Assembly (NCBI RefSeq): GCF_032362555.1
Contig: NC_083523.1
Span: 8,469,501 to 8,533,500 of the forward strand
From: Amyelois transitella
Taxonomy: Eukaryota > Arthropoda > Insecta > Lepidoptera > Pyralidae
DNA length: 64,000 nucleotides
Reading direction: 5' to 3'
Of this stretch, positions 21,911 through 34,284 are shown piece by piece; within the stretch, counting starts at the first letter, position 1, and each line of letters opens with the position of its first letter. The position numbers and the translations under genes were made by a program. The notes below the pieces were generated by a model. The model saw nothing but the letters and a program-made list of their open reading frames with translations, had not been told where the DNA came from and made no database searches.

Positions 21911-22196
21911 ATAGATATACATGGTTTTAAGCGATTCGGAAAAAGAGAATATATGTACTTTTCAAAAGATACCGTAAAAACAAAAAAAACGTCAGCGGTA
22001 GTAATGTTTTAAAATCTAAATAACATTTTCCTAAGTATAACAAACACTTTCCTAAAAACCGCATCAAAATCGGTTTAGCGATACGCGAGATAAACCCGGA
22101 CTAACATACACACTTACAGGTCAAACTGAGAATTAACTTTTTTTTATAAAAGGCAGTTAAAATTGAAAACACAGGTTGAAATCCTTCTACTATCAC

Positions 22197-22459
22197 CAGA
22201 GATCGGAATAGGTAGATTGAATTGGGGTCAATGAACCGAAACGTATATATTAATATGGACATGCCTCCGGGATTGCGGGATTTGTAAATTATTAAGATTT
22301 TATCCGGAATTTTTTACAAGTGGGATGAAGAATATATTAGTGGTAGCAGCCCCGACTTCGTTCATGTAAATTGTATCCAAAGAGGCTTATCCATGTTATG
22401 CTTTCTATGGTAATTCATGATGCAAGTACATAAAATCAATCTACCTATTCCGATCTTTG
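22197..22459. mobile_element. hAT-type MITE with 8-bp target duplication
   Basis: The terminal inverted repeats are 24 bp with one mismatch; the left begins CAGAGATCGGAATAGG and the right, inverted, CAAAGATCGGAATAGG. ACTATCAC flanks the element directly on both sides (22,189-22,196 and 22,460-22,467). An 8-bp duplication and a CA(G/A)AG start are standard for the hAT superfamily. The 263-bp interior codes for nothing, so the element must have been moved by a transposase from elsewhere. Confidence 0.85.
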
Positions 22460-22543
22460 ACTATCACGCACCAATGTCTCGTTTCTTAACATTAATAATG
22501 ACTAATATATGTATAAGTACTATTAAGGTTAGGAAGTGTCGTG

Positions 22544-22800
22544 TCGTGTGGTTCCCGGCACCAATACAAAAAGAATAGGACCACTGCATCTCTTTCCCAT
22601 GGAAGTCTTAAAAGGCGACTAAGAGATAGGCTTACAAACTTGGGATTCTTTTTTATGCGATGGGTTAGCAACATGTCACTATTTGAATCTCAATTATATC
22701 TTCGATCCAAAAAGCTGAACGTGGCCATTCAGTCTTTTCAAGTCTGTTGGCTCTGTCTACCCCGCAAGGGATATAGACGTTACCATATGTACGTATGTAT
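22544..22800 (+). repeat. TATG-tailed SINE, full length
   Basis: GTCGTGTGGTTCCCGGCACC to ATATGTACGTATGTATG; well conserved. Confidence 0.8.
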
Positions 22801-23349
22801 GAGTTACTTACCTAACTTGTGAATTTTCCAGGCAAGAATGAACATTTTAATAACAATGTATAAAATTTGAGCTTACTTATTAATATTAATAATGAATTAT
22901 ACTTAATTATTAATAATGACTAAAACTTGAGCTTACGTCGACCACCTTAGGCCTCATCTTGCTTACCATCAGGCAGGATGGAGGTCAATCTCAGGAGGTC
23001 AAACGCGCTCAAATCTATTAAATTATAAAAAAAATCATCATGATGATGCTATCAAAACTTGATAACAAACAGCTGTCAATGACACGAAACGAACAAACTT
23101 GAAAAAATGATACAAAAATATATATTTACTAAGGTATTTGATGAAAAATTCATTACTTTACACTAGTTATCAAACAACAAAGTAACATACAATCAATAAA
23201 TTGCATCTTTTATTAAAACAATTGTTTATTTAACTAAATGTCATGTTGAAAAGTCAATAGTCGTAACTCGCCATCATTGAGTAATGATTGGAAGAGAGTG
23301 CGCATTTTGCTCGTAAAAAACTAATGGTAAGTGTGAATTTTTTAATTTA
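22801..23349. other. AT-rich intergenic DNA
   Basis: No gene seen. A short CATCTTGCTTACCATCAGGC stretch near 22,955 resembles sequence common in old lepidopteran repeats, but was not assigned. Confidence 0.35.
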
Positions 23350-23600
23350 AGTGCCGTGTGGTTATTGGTATCAATATAAAAAAGAATAGGCCTATTTCTT
23401 TCGCACGGATGTCGTAAACGGAGACTAAGGGAGAGGCATGCCAACTTAGGATTCTTCTTTTAGGTGATGGGCTAGCAACCTGTCACTATTTGAATCTCAG
23501 TTCTATCATTAAGTCTATCAACTGAGCGTGGTCAATCAGTATTACAAAACTGCTGGCTCTATCTACCCCGCAAGGGACTTGAAGACGGGATCATAATATG
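23350..23600 (+). repeat. TATG-tailed SINE, diverged
   Basis: Head GTGCCGTGTGGTTATTGGTA; the tail lacks clear TATG repeats. Confidence 0.7.
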
Positions 23601-24006
23601 AATGAATAAAGGAATGCCATTTTTAAACTGTCTTGTAGGTAGTTAATTGTTTATTAATGCTCTTACGTATTCTATGGTAACACCAAATTTTTATTTTTAA
23701 ACGCCTTTTCGTTCCCTATTTCTTATATAAATATCGAATGCCAAATTGGAACACAACGAATTCTACCATTCTTTTTGACTTGCTTACTCTAAGCTTGAAC
23801 CAAACGGGTTTGAATTTCGAATGTCGGCTCAAAAAGCGGCATATCTACGAAATCTGACAATTTGCGCGCAAGCTGGCTGCGCGTGCGCACCAACAAATTT
23901 ATTATTATTGTCAGCGGAATGACAACAAAAAGGCGGAGTTGGTTAGCGACACTCTTAGTTATGGTGCTAATTTTTAATTCATATTTTATTTACTTTATGT
24001 CACATA

Positions 24007-24365
24007 GTGCCGTGTGGTTTTTGATACTTTAGAATGGAACCACTTCATATACTTCACATAAATGTCGTAGGTATTTATGTGAAAAACTAGTATCATCGTA
24101 AGAATTTTACACAACATACATACATATTTATAGTCACGTCTATATTCCTCGCGGGTAAGACAAAGCCAACAGTCTCAAAAAGACTGAATGTTCACAATCA
24201 GCTGCACGACTTCATGATAGAATTGAGATTCAAATAGTAACAGGTTGCTAGCTTATCGCCTACAAGAGGAATGCCAAGTTTAGAAGCTATCTCTTAGTCG
24301 CCTTTTACGACATCCATTGGAAAGAGTGGTGTTATTTTTCTATTGGCACACGGTACCACACGGCT
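24007..24365 (-). repeat. TATG-tailed SINE (minus) joined to a variant head (plus)
   Basis: 24,007-24,075 is a plus-strand variant head (GTGCCGTGTGGTTTTTGATA, like 8,180). 24,115-24,365 is a minus-strand copy ending in ACCACACGGC. The two make a large imperfect inverted arrangement. Confidence 0.65.
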
Positions 24366-24517
24366 CAACATTTAAAACAAAATCTCTTCTACTCCAAATT
24401 TTTTTAATAAATAAATACTGTCAGGATTTTATTTTGTTATACTTATAAGAATTCCTTACCAAATACTGTAAGAGGTGTATACCTACTACTACCGTTGCAT
24501 TTTTGGCGTAAAGAAAT

Positions 24518-24800
24518 AAAATAAATAAATAAATTTACCACGGAACCCTAATAATTCCAGAACGATACCCCAAACGCGTGGGTCAATTACCATCCTTTGT
24601 GGGACGCCGCTAAACATCAAATAAGCCGCTCTGAACGATTCGTCACACTCATTTAGTATATTAAACCAGCCACAAACCAGTCTAGTCAGACCCCCATAAC
24701 CTTTGGGGATTCCACCGATATGGACCAGGAATGTATGGGGATAATTAGCCGTGGAAGGTCTCTGATGATGGCAGGGCAAAACAGCTTTGTACAAGTTAAA
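24518..24800 (-). mobile_element. 3' untranslated end of an unidentified LINE
   Basis: On the minus strand the segment ends in GGGTTCCGTGGTAAATTTAT and an ATTT-repeat tail, the style of a non-LTR retroelement end. It is open for about 100 codons in one frame, but the protein resembles nothing I recognise. Confidence 0.4.
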
Positions 24801-24972
24801 TAGACAAAGATATACCGACTAATTTTCTTATTAATACTGATAGCGTTACGTTCATTCATAAGTCTTCTCTGGGGTCTAAGTTTTATTGGTGTTAGAGTAG
24901 GAGGTAGTCAAATTCTGAGTCTTCTCTGAGATCTGGTGGTTTTGATTGGGAGGTGGTTTCAAATTCTTTAAT

Positions 24973-25245
24973 CATACATACTTACATACATATCTACATA
25001 TCATCACGTCTATATCCCTTGCGGGTTAGACAGAGCCGACAGTCTCGAAAAGACTGCTAGACCACGTTCAGCTGGTTGGCTTAATGACAGAATTGACATT
25101 CAAATAGTGGAAGGTTGAGCCCATCGCCTAAAAAAAGAATCCTAAGTTTATAAGAATATGCCTTAGTCGCCTTTTACGACATCCATGGGAACGATATGGA
25201 GTGATCCTATTCTTTTTTTTTTATTGGTGCCGGTACCACACGGCA
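24973..25245 (-). repeat. TATG-tailed SINE, full length
   Basis: Minus-strand copy from the inverted tail to ACCACACGGC. Confidence 0.8.
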
Positions 25246-25282
25246 TTCTTTAATCAATCAATCATAATTATTTTTGTCAAAC

Positions 25283-25620
25283 ACTGTTTAAGATAATCGG
25301 TAAGATGCCCGGTTAATATGCCTGATGGGCAGAAAAGCACAGGTTCCAATCCCACCTCGGCCACGTATCAATGTCTATTTTCGAATTTATGTAAGTACAT
25401 TGGTTTCAATACTAACCGATGCTCGTACGGTGAGGGAAAACGTCGTGAGGAAACCTGCACATTCAGGCAACTGGATGTGTAAGTCATGATCGATCCTATA
25501 CGGGTAGGTATAAAGGCTGCCGAGGTCAGATGGAAGTCTTTTCGTGTAAAAACTAGATTCACCCAATCCAGGATCCATGGTTAAAGTCATACCCTCCTCT
25601 CCAGAGTGATGATGATGCAA
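25283..25620 (+). repeat. tRNA-derived SINE, family 2, long copy
   Basis: ATAATCGGTAAGATGCCCGG (box A region), AGGTTCCAATCCCACC (box B with one change), ACTAACCGATGCTCGTACGG, and CGTCGTGAGGAAACCTGCAC. It continues past the point where the 10,150 copy stops. Confidence 0.7.
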
Positions 25621-25700
25621 CCGGGACTAGAGCCAGGAGGAATATTGCTTGAGATTATCCTTATGTTAAAGGCTTTTGTCGATTTAATAATCTTCTCAAA

Positions 25701-25719
25701 ACACACACACACACACACA
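25701..25719. repeat. CA microsatellite
   Basis: Nine CA units in a row. Confidence 0.8.
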
Positions 25720-25805
25720 ATAAGATCTTAATTCAGACAAACTTTTAGCAACTTTCTTTAGGCTATGTTACTTAACACATACCTAAAGTGAAATATAACA
25801 AAATA

Positions 25806-26054
25806 GAGGCCGCCCGCGACTTCGTCAGCTTTAAAATTCATATCATAACGTGACAATCAATCCCGCGGGAACTCCGGGATAAAAAGTAGCCTATGTGTTA
25901 TTCCGGGTTTTCAGTACATACCAAATTTCATCGTAATTGGTTCAGGAGTTTTTGCGTGAAAGAGTAACAAACATCCATACTGACATCCTGACATCCTGAC
26001 ATCCTGACATAGGTACCTACTCGCAAACTTTCGCATTTATAATATTAGTAGGAT
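25806..26054 (-). mobile_element. Helitron-like element, subfamily 3
   Basis: Minus-strand copy containing CGCGGGAACTCCGGGATAAA and GTAATTGGTTCAGGAGTTTT, like the one at 51,487-51,703. The unit CTGACATC is repeated in tandem near 25,980-26,010. Confidence 0.65.
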
Positions 26055-26179
26055 TACAAAACAGTTATTGGATTAAGGAGGAAATTTACAATGTCAGACT
26101 TATCCCAATTGGGATTTCTTCCAGTCAACCAAACTAAGTTGTTGACCATGTGAAATATACGCTTAGAACTATAAGTAAG

Positions 26180-26330
26180 GCGACTAAGGGATTGGCTTAT
26201 TAACTCGGGATTCTTCTTTTTGGCGATGGGCTAGCAACCTGTCACTATTTGAATCTCAATTCTATCAAAAAGCCAACCCCATGTACCTACCCGTAAGGGA
26301 TATAGACGTGATGTTATGTATGTATGAATG
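26180..26330 (+). repeat. TATG-tailed SINE, 5'-truncated
   Basis: AGGCGACTAAGGGATTGGCT to TGTTATGTATGTATG, with an internal deletion before the ACCTACCCGTAAGGG tail. Confidence 0.65.
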
Positions 26331-27280
26331 TACAAGCAAGTAAATTCACGGGAAATAAGTTTGCTATCATAACCCATCTCGTTATGAGTATAATGTCCGA
26401 AATTTACAACGAACGTAAGTACAGCAGCCTTCCGTGACCCGCCCTAGCGAGCCCGCGATTGGCTACCGGCCACAGCGTTAGAAATGACCTCACAAATTTA
26501 CATCTGTCTCGCTCACTCCTATAGAAATAAAGCGTGGTTCGTTTACCCTCTCTGTCTAACATCAGCTGTAAAAGATTACAGAAAGGTACTGTTAATTCAT
26601 TTTTCCTACTAATTCTAGTAACTGTATCAAACGATCATTACAATTAAAAATCTCAATCGAATTTCGAACTTGTAATTCACAATTTAAGATCGAATTTATC
26701 GTATTTTTCCATGGCGTTTACGACGTTTCGTTTGCTTGTTAAAAGTATAATTTTAAAACAGTTTTTTTTTTTTGCTAAACACCATAATAACTGGAAGGCA
26801 AAATGGAGGTCGTTTTTTTTTCTGAAAAATTCCTCGTGGACCGCTGTTTATAATTACGTTGCTATCTTGATTTTAGATAAAAGGTTTTTACATACTTTAT
26901 TAGATGTGTCCTTCCGTTTATATTTAAAAAAAAAAAAGTAAATTGCATTCGACAATGCAGTTATGCTTTTCCGATTCGCGTAGGGTTGTCAGAATTGTTG
27001 ACAAAAACATAAGTAGTTATGTACGTACAAAGTTACCTATGCCTAAATTATTCTCACTTACTGCTCAATCTATGAATTTCCAAAATAAAGTCTATGTTAC
27101 TCCCCTCTATAATAATTGTATCTCTGTATATAAGTATACCTATTTTTTTCAAATCTTTTATAAAGTGTTTGAGGTTAAGTCTCTTACAATAAATAAAATG
27201 ACGCCATTTCTTGCAATATTTTATCATCTTCCTATAATATAAAAACATAATAAATGCAAGCTTACTAAAATAAATAAAAA
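26331..27280. other. Intergenic DNA with two short AT-rich frames
   Basis: Frames at 26,711-26,941 and 26,943-27,242 (plus) have no domain, no signal peptide and AT-driven codon use; I do not call them genes. A GC-richer patch near 26,430-26,520 is unexplained. Confidence 0.4.
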
Positions 27281-27284
27281 TAAA

Positions 27285-27345
27285 AAGCCCAAGCCAATCA
27301 GAAAAAAAAAATTCCATCATGACCTGACCTGAGATCGAACCCGGG
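27285..27345 (-). repeat. tRNA-derived SINE, family 1, head relic
   Basis: CCCAAGCCAATCAG and GATCGAACCCGGGACC (box B) on an otherwise eroded copy. Confidence 0.55.
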
Positions 27346-27349
27346 ACCT

Positions 27350-27600
27350 ACATTGACATGATGTCTATATCTTCTGTGGGGTAGACAGAGCCAACAGTCT
27401 TTAAAAGACTGAAACGCCACGGTCAATTATTTGGCTTTAAAATGCACTTGAAATAAAAAAAAGTGACAGGTTACTAACACATAGCTTACAAGAGGAATCC
27501 CAAATTTATAAACCTATCACTTCATCGCCTTTTACAACATCAATGGAAAATATATACGGAGTGGTTCTATCCTGTGGCGGAAACCAAACGACGCACCTTC
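27350..27600 (-). repeat. TATG-tailed SINE, diverged
   Basis: ATGTCTATATCTTCTGTGGG through ATCCTGTGGCGGAAACC. Confidence 0.7.
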
Positions 27601-27674
27601 GGATTCAGACGCGAGAATTTGACAACTACGCCTATCTAGAAGCCATCAGGTTTACCCAGAAATGTGATGCATCC

Positions 27675-27805
27675 GAACCTATTCCTCCAAATGAATCCCA
27701 ATTCCATCATTGAGAACTAACAGCTGAACGTGGCCTGTCAGTCTTTCATGACTGCCGGCCCTGTCTACCCCGCAACGGTTATAGACGTGATTATACGAAT
27801 GAATT
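27675..27805 (+). repeat. TATG-tailed SINE, 3' part
   Basis: Ends ATAGACGTGATTATACGAAT. It is followed within 10 bases by another copy with the same end. Confidence 0.65.
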
Positions 27806-27812
27806 TCTCTTA

Positions 27813-28115
27813 ATTGCCGTGTGGTTCCCGGCACCAATACAAAAAAGAATGGGACCACTCCATCTCTTTCCCATGGATGTCGTAAAAGGCGACTAAGAAA
27901 AGAAAAAACTAAGAAAAAAAAAGAATCCCAAGTAGGTATGTAAGCCTATCCGGTTTACAAACTTGGAATTATTTTTTAGGCGATGGGCTAGCAACCTGTC
28001 ACTAGTTGAATCTCAATTTAATCTTAAAGTCAAATAGCTGAACGTGGCCTATCAGTCTTTACAAGACTGCCGGCTCTGTCTATCCCGCAACGGTTATAGA
28101 CGTGATTATACGAAT
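27813..28115 (+). repeat. TATG-tailed SINE with imperfect fold-back
   Basis: Full-length copy. Near 27,921-27,970 an inverted piece (AGAATCCCAAGT...GTAAGCCTATCC) directly precedes the normal GGTTTACAAACTTGGAATT, forming an imperfect hairpin at the usual position. Its tail (CCCGCAACGGTTATAGACGT) is shared with the preceding copy at 27,675. Confidence 0.75.
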
Positions 28116-28371
28116 TAATTTCTTCAAATTTATCGCCATAATGTCTAACCAAGTAGTACTTACCTAACTAAAAACTAATTACACAAAGTTCAGGAGAAGG
28201 CAACCCTAGATGAAAGATACAAACATACACAGCGGAACTATTGACGTCGGCTACCGCGGAAATAATGACACACAATGTGATATGTATACCCTGTCAATCA
28301 TGGCGGGTAAATGATGCACTTATATTGATAGTACCAATTGTTGGCATAGGTACTTACTTACTATACCTAAC

Positions 28372-28530
28372 CTTACAAACTTGGGATTCTTTTTTAGGCG
28401 GCTAGCAACCTGTCACTATTTAAATCTCAATTCTATCATTAAGCCAAATAGCAATAGCCTTTTCAAGACTGTTGGCTCTGTCTACCCCGCAAGGGATATA
28501 GACGATACCATATGTATGTATGTATGTATA
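28372..28530 (+). repeat. TATG-tailed SINE, 5'-truncated
   Basis: CTTACAAACTTGGGATTC to three TATG repeats, with the TGAACGTGGCC block deleted. Confidence 0.7.
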
Positions 28531-28596
28531 CCTAATCTATGTAAATTCAGTTGCAAGGTATAAAAGTCTAACGCAATATGAGTAATCTGTGCCGTA

Positions 28597-28857
28597 TCTA
28601 TCCTGCTAATATTATAAAGCTGAAGAGTTTGTTTAAACGCGTTAGTCTCAGTAACTACTGGTTCAAATAGAAAAATTATTTTTGTGTTGAATAGACCATT
28701 TATCGAGAAAGGCTATAATGACAACACGCTGCAACTATTTGGAGCGAAGAAATAATGGAAAATGTGAAAAAAAAACGAGGATATTTATTCATCCTTGAGG
28801 GCTTCAATGATGCCTAAAATAACTATTCCACGCGGACGAAGTCGCGGGCACAGCTAG
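28597..28857 (+). mobile_element. Helitron-like element, subfamily 1, complete
   Basis: TCTATCCTGC at the start, CACAGCTAG at the end, flanked by A and T. Very similar to 18,095-18,352. Confidence 0.8.
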
Positions 28858-28917
28858 TTAAAAAATAAAGTGTATTACAAGCACTATATTAGTTCAACTG
28901 AAAATTGATGTTGTATT

Positions 28918-29185
28918 TACATACATATTATCACGTCTATATCCCTTGCGGGTAGACAGAGCCAACAATCTGAAAAATACTGATAGGCCACGTTCAGGTG
29001 ATTGGCTTTCTGATAGAATTGAGATTCAAATAGTGACATAGTGACAGGTTGCTAGCCCATCGCCTGTAAGAATCCCAGGTTTATAACCCTATCCCTAAGT
29101 CGCCTATTAAGACATCCATGGGAACGAGATGGAGTGATCCTGTTCTTTTTTAATTTTTAATTGGCGCCGGGAACCACACGGCACT
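28918..29185 (-). repeat. TATG-tailed SINE, full length
   Basis: From ACATACATATTATCACGTCT to GGGAACCACACGGCAC. GTGACATA is locally duplicated near 29,030. Confidence 0.8.
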
Positions 29186-29425
29186 ATATTCAACAACATA
29201 CCTAATATTATTTACAAACATATCATAAGTTACTGGCAAATTAGTCTGCGTACAATAACAAAAAAAAAAAGAAAATTGCATTGCGGAATGCATAATGCGC
29301 ATTAGTTTACAATTTACAAGTTATGCTTGCCAACTCCATACCTTAAATAGATAGTTGCCTGAACGCGTCTGAGATGAGTGATTCAGATGTAAAGACAATT
29401 TGGTTCCGTATTATTTTATTTAAAA

Positions 29426-29706
29426 CTAGCTGTGCCCGCGACTTCGTCCGCATGGAATAGTTACTTTGGTAATCATTGAAGCCCTCAAGGATGAATAATT
29501 TTCCCCGTTTTTTTTTTCACATTTTCCATTATTCGCCATATTTCGCTCCTAATAGTTGCAGCGTGATGTTATATAGCCTAAAGCCTTCCTCGATAAATGG
29601 TGTATTCAAAACAAAAAGAATTTTTCAATTCGAACCAGTAGTTCCTGATATTAGCGCGTTCAAACAAACAAACAAAGCTCTCAATAATATTAGTATAGAG
29701 TATAGA
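29426..29706 (-). mobile_element. Helitron-like element, subfamily 1
   Basis: Minus-strand copy with CTAG (29,426-29,429), GTGCCCGCGACTTCGTCCGC, and a TATAGA 5' end. A short frame (29,476-29,715) is the repeat read through. Confidence 0.75.
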
Positions 29707-30017
29707 TTTTATTAGGTATTTTATTTTATTTATTGCTTATTAGGCATTAGGTACATAAATACAATAAAAAAGAAACAATTAAATATTTTTGAAGTTCATT
29801 TTAAGTTCATCATCTTTAAATATTATTTTTTTTATGAGTATATTAAGTATACTCACACTCAAAAGAACCAAATAAAAAAAAAAACAATTTAAAATAAAAC
29901 AATTAATACATAAGATATCTATTCATACATATGATCACGTCTATATCCTAGTTCTATCCTTGTTCTAGTGTATAACTTCACTGATAATTGTCTATTTCAC
30001 ATTTTCATTTTACATAG

Positions 30018-30268
30018 TTTGCCGTGTGGTTCCCGGCACCAATAGAAAAAAGAATAGAACCACTCCATCTCGTTACCATGGATGTCGTAAAAGGCGACTA
30101 AGGGGTAGGCTTATAAACTTGGGATTCTTCTTTCAGGCGATGGGCTAGCAACCTGTCACTATTTGAATCTCAATTCAATCTTAAAGCCAAACGGCTGAAC
30201 TTGGCCTATTAGTCTTTACAAGACTGTTGGCTCTGTCTACCCCGCAAGGGATATAGACGTATGTATGT
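30018..30268 (+). repeat. TATG-tailed SINE, full length
   Basis: TTGCCGTGTGGTTCCCGGCA to ACGTATGTATG. Confidence 0.8.
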
Positions 30269-30885
30269 TATATCAGCACACACAAGAATGCTTAAGTTAT
30301 TATTGTATTCACCTGCGGATCCCCAAAAACAAGTAACGTTGAACCAGTGATGCAGTAAACTATTGAAATTTTCTCCACGCGATGAAAAAAAAACCAGCCG
30401 ATACTCAGAACTGGTGCAATTATTCTTACTTATTTGCATAGATTCGTAATTACCTATTTATAGAGAAAAGATGAAAACTTTAAATATGGCGAGCCGTTAT
30501 TTGCCCTGTTTTTTTTTTTTTCAATTTCCACGTGCAACTTTTACTTGAGTGTTTTACCAATCGAGTTATGTAGGTAGGTACATAAGTTATTCTTTGTAAA
30601 AGTGACTGTTGAATTTAAAAAAAAAAAACAAATATTGGTACTTACTTTACTGTCATTTTTATTACTTGCATAATTATTGTAACCGAGATTACTGCAATAA
30701 AGAATATTTTATTTTATATTTTTTTTTTTGTATTACGTACGCATACAATTTTGATCCGGGCACCGGCTCCAAAAATGTAGGTATGTTAGGTTCCAACCTA
30801 ATCGCCTAGCTATTGTCAATTAAGTTTTCAATTATTTTTAACATTAAAGTGTTTTTTTTTATTTGGTCCTTTTTGGTGTGAGTAT
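30269..30885. other. AT-rich intergenic DNA
   Basis: Long T runs; no supported gene. Confidence 0.4.
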
Positions 30886-31100
30886 AAATAAAAAAGAATA
30901 GGACCACTCCATCTACAAGGCGACTAAGGGATAGGCTTACAAACTTGGGATTCTTTTTTTAGGCGATGGGCTAGCAAACTGTCACTAGGTATATGAATCT
31001 CAATTCAATCAAAAAGCTAAACAGCTGAACGTGGCCTGTCAGTCTTTTCTGGACTGTTGGCTCTGTCTAACCCGCAAGGGGTTATTTTATGTATGTATAT
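30886..31100 (+). repeat. TATG-tailed SINE, head deleted
   Basis: AAAAAAGAATAGGACCACTC to TTTATGTATGTATA, missing GTCGTAAA and the extreme head. Confidence 0.7.
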
Positions 31101-31404
31101 ACTATAATTTTTTTAAACAAAATTCTGTAGGTACTTAGGTAAGTCCATTCTAACTATATACAAAAAGTATGTAAGTATATTATGTCTGTAATTTACAGGC
31201 TACATTATGGTAGTACTGATGCATGTAGAGATTGCATATAATTGTCGCTTTGGCGGTTATAATGCTAAGCATAATTGCATACGTGTAAAAAATATATTTA
31301 CGTAAATTATAAGGGCACATTATGGGCAATTTTGTGTTCGACATAGTTGTAGGGACAATGCGATCTATTATAGAGTAGTGTGAATCCACCTCAATTTTAA
31401 TAAA

Positions 31405-31607
31405 TAAATACATACATACATAAAAATCACGCCTCTTTCCCGGAGGGGTACGCAGAGACTACATCTTTCCACTTGCCACGATATCTGCCTGCATACATCC
31501 TTCGCTTCGTCCACATTCATAACTCTCTTCATGCAAGCTTGGCGGTTTCGGGTACTCTTGACCTGACCCTTTGCCAGGACGTCCTTAATTTGATCAAGAA
31601 ACGTTCG
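31405..31607 (-). mobile_element. RTE-type LINE 3' end fragment
   Basis: Inverted TATG tail, CTTTCCCGGAGGGGTACGCA, and on to GACGTCCTTAATTTGATCAA. Confidence 0.75.
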
Positions 31608-32652
31608 TCTCTAAATAAATGTTAAAAGTAACCTGCCCTAGTACATAAGTCCGCGACTCTGAAAAACTGCCGTGGGAAATTCTAGAAAAACTTAGCCTTT
31701 GACATTCCGAAGGTCTATTCTATATCTGTGCCAAATATGGTGATAATCAGTCCAGTAATTTTTGAGTTTATTCGTACAAAAATAAAATTGTTTCCTCTTT
31801 ATTATTTATTACTCACAAAATTTAGCTAATGAATCAGCTCAACTTGTCAAGAAAAACTACAGTGAATAATAAAGGACATTTTTTTCCTAATATACTTACC
31901 TATGTACTAAAGTGATCCTGGATATTTATTTTTATTTATATTACAAATCAGATGAATCGTAAAACAAAATACAAAAGTATCAAACGGAATAAACAGCAGG
32001 CCAACTCTTGACTTTGATTCGATCTCGATATTCGATCTCGATTCGATCTCGACAAAATCTGATATTGATCACAAAACGGTACTCTTGAGCCGAATCGAAT
32101 CGAAATCGAGATCGAGTTGAAATCAACCTAAGATGGCGATCCGTTAACCATTTCCGGGTAATGACGTAATCTACATCGAATGAAAGGTTCTTTATAGTGA
32201 CACTACTATCTAAAATTTTAAATTTACAATGACTTCTTTTCTTCCAAAAACACATATATTTTGTAATGTTTCTGTAAATATAAGCTATTTTACATCAAAT
32301 AAGGGCACAATAACTAGTGAAACGTTACTAATTTTCGATCAAACTAAAGAATTTTATTGGATTAATAAATACCTTTGCACAATTTTTAAAAAAGAACTTT
32401 GACAGTGACACTTCATAGAAAAAGGGGCGCGCGTTTATAAAAAAATTTAGTAAAAACAGAAAACTTTCAAGTGCTTGGAATGTTTGAAAAAATGTTTAAG
32501 TGGTTTTGTGTTGCCTTTTTAACAGAATTTATGTTATTTATTGATATGGGTTTTATAAGTAAGTCGAAGAGTGAGCTTCGTTTGTTCACACGTCTAATAT
32601 TTTTACTTCATCTGTTATATTTCCTTTAATACGCTATCAAAACTTTTTGAAC

Positions 32653-33995
32653 ATGAGTCAGAATGCAAGGCCTACATATCCCCAGTTGGAAGCTTTGGTG
32701 AATTTTTTGGAGGAAAATCCAGGAATAGCTAAAGGTCATCTGCGTTCCGCTCAAGCAAAGTGGGAGACTAAAAGAAAATGGGAAGAAATTACCATTACGC
32801 TAAATGCTATGGGAGGGACGCAAAAAGATGCCAAAGGTTGGACAAAGGTAAGATGTTTAATGCATGATATATAAATAATTAAATATTGCTAGTAGTTTCA
32901 TTGTGAAGATAATGTTGATGCATTTTTCTATGGATATTTACAAGTTTCTTTATTCAATCATAAATGTTTTATTAAAAAAGTATCAATATGCATAATGTTA
33001 ATGGTTATTTATTCGTTTTCAGTTTTGGACTGACAAAAAATATGCCCTAAAGAAAGTTTTAGGGCAGCGTAATGCAGATGCCAGCTGAACCGGAGGTGGT
33101 AGATCTGCCAACTTACCTCCACTCACATGTATAGAGGAGAGAATGGTGGCTATTCTTGGTGGCAGGGGTTTTGCAGAAGGGGACTCTCAGTTTAGTGTTC
33201 CAATACTACCATCTCAGGTGATAATTTTTATTAAAGAAGTTAAAATAGCAAAGAGAGATCGCATAAAATTTTGCATTTAAAATATTTATTCCACAATCCT
33301 TTGCCCCTCAGTGCTAAATTAAACAAAGAACTTATTGGAACATGCAGGTTAGAACCATGGAGTTGATAAATTTGTTTTTCTATTGTTAAACTAATTCTGA
33401 ATTATTGTAATTAGGACCAACCATCAACCAGCCAGCCATTGCCAGCCAGTGTAACATCAACACCACTAGGACAACAGGAAGATTCTATCGTCTTACCTCT
33501 ACCGGGAACTCCAGCCCACTCTCCACCTTTAGCCTCTATGCAATCTAGTAAGTTTGTCTTTCTATTTTATGCAATGGGAGTACAAACTTTGGATTTCTTC
33601 CCCTTTTTCAGCTAGATAAAATCTATATAATTATATATATATAATATGAAATTAATTACCTAAAGATTTATGTTATGTTAGTTAATAAATAAAGTTTACC
33701 AATATTATGTTTTAATTTTACAGCCCCGAGAAGAAGCCCTCGAATTCGAGCCAGGTTGAGTCGTCAAGCTGCCAGAACAACAGGAGAGCGAGGTAGGCGA
33801 TCTCAACTTCAAGTTGAAAGAGATCGCCTTGTTTCCATTGAAGAGAAGCGGGTCAAGGCAGAGCTTCTTCAGGCTAGAGCATTGCAAGAGAATATGGCGG
33901 GACTTGCTGCAGCTTGCAATAATATAGCTGAAGCCATATCAATATTTGGGGAAAGACTGGTTAATGTTGTAGAAACTTTTATGCAATCACATTAA
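32653..33995 (+). pseudogene. Harbinger Myb/SANT-like DNA-binding protein, in-frame stop
   Basis: Four exons fit with GT-AG introns in phase: 32,653-32,847, 33,023-33,217, 33,415-33,547 and 33,724-33,995. Exon 1 carries the Myb/SANT-like region (RPTYPQLEALVNFLEENPGI, then KWEEITITLNAMGG), which continues in exon 2 (FWTDKKYALKKVLG). The last exon is a charged coiled-coil-like tail (RLVSIEEKRVKAELLQARAL). In Harbinger elements this second protein partners the transposase, aiding nuclear import and end binding. A TGA at 33,086-33,088 in exon 2 interrupts an otherwise open 264-codon frame, with plausible protein sequence on both sides. Either the copy is dead for this gene, or a small exon boundary was misjudged. 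Confidence 0.75.
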
Positions 33996-34284
33996 AGTTT
34001 CTACAATTAAACGTAAAAGTAAAGTAGTTTTTGGATTTATGGATATGGATGGTATTGCTGTTTATTTGTTGTTTTTCTTTTTTATTCCATGTTATAACTA
34101 GTAGATTACATTAGTATTATTTGACAAATACCAATGTTAACAGAAATACTTTGTAATGTGTACCATATTTTTAAGTGTTACAATTATGTTTACTTAATAA
34201 TTTTTGCAATTAAATTAATAGCATACAGTAGTAGTGGTAGTATAAATGTATAAAATAAAACAATATTAATATGATATATCTTTA

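Noticed and set aside
24489-24794. 101-codon minus-strand frame as a host gene
   Set aside because: It ends in an ATTT-type tail and looks like the 3' end of a retroelement.
26711-27242. Two successive open frames on the plus strand
   Set aside because: Composition-driven (poly-F, K, I), no recognisable domain, no homologous pattern.
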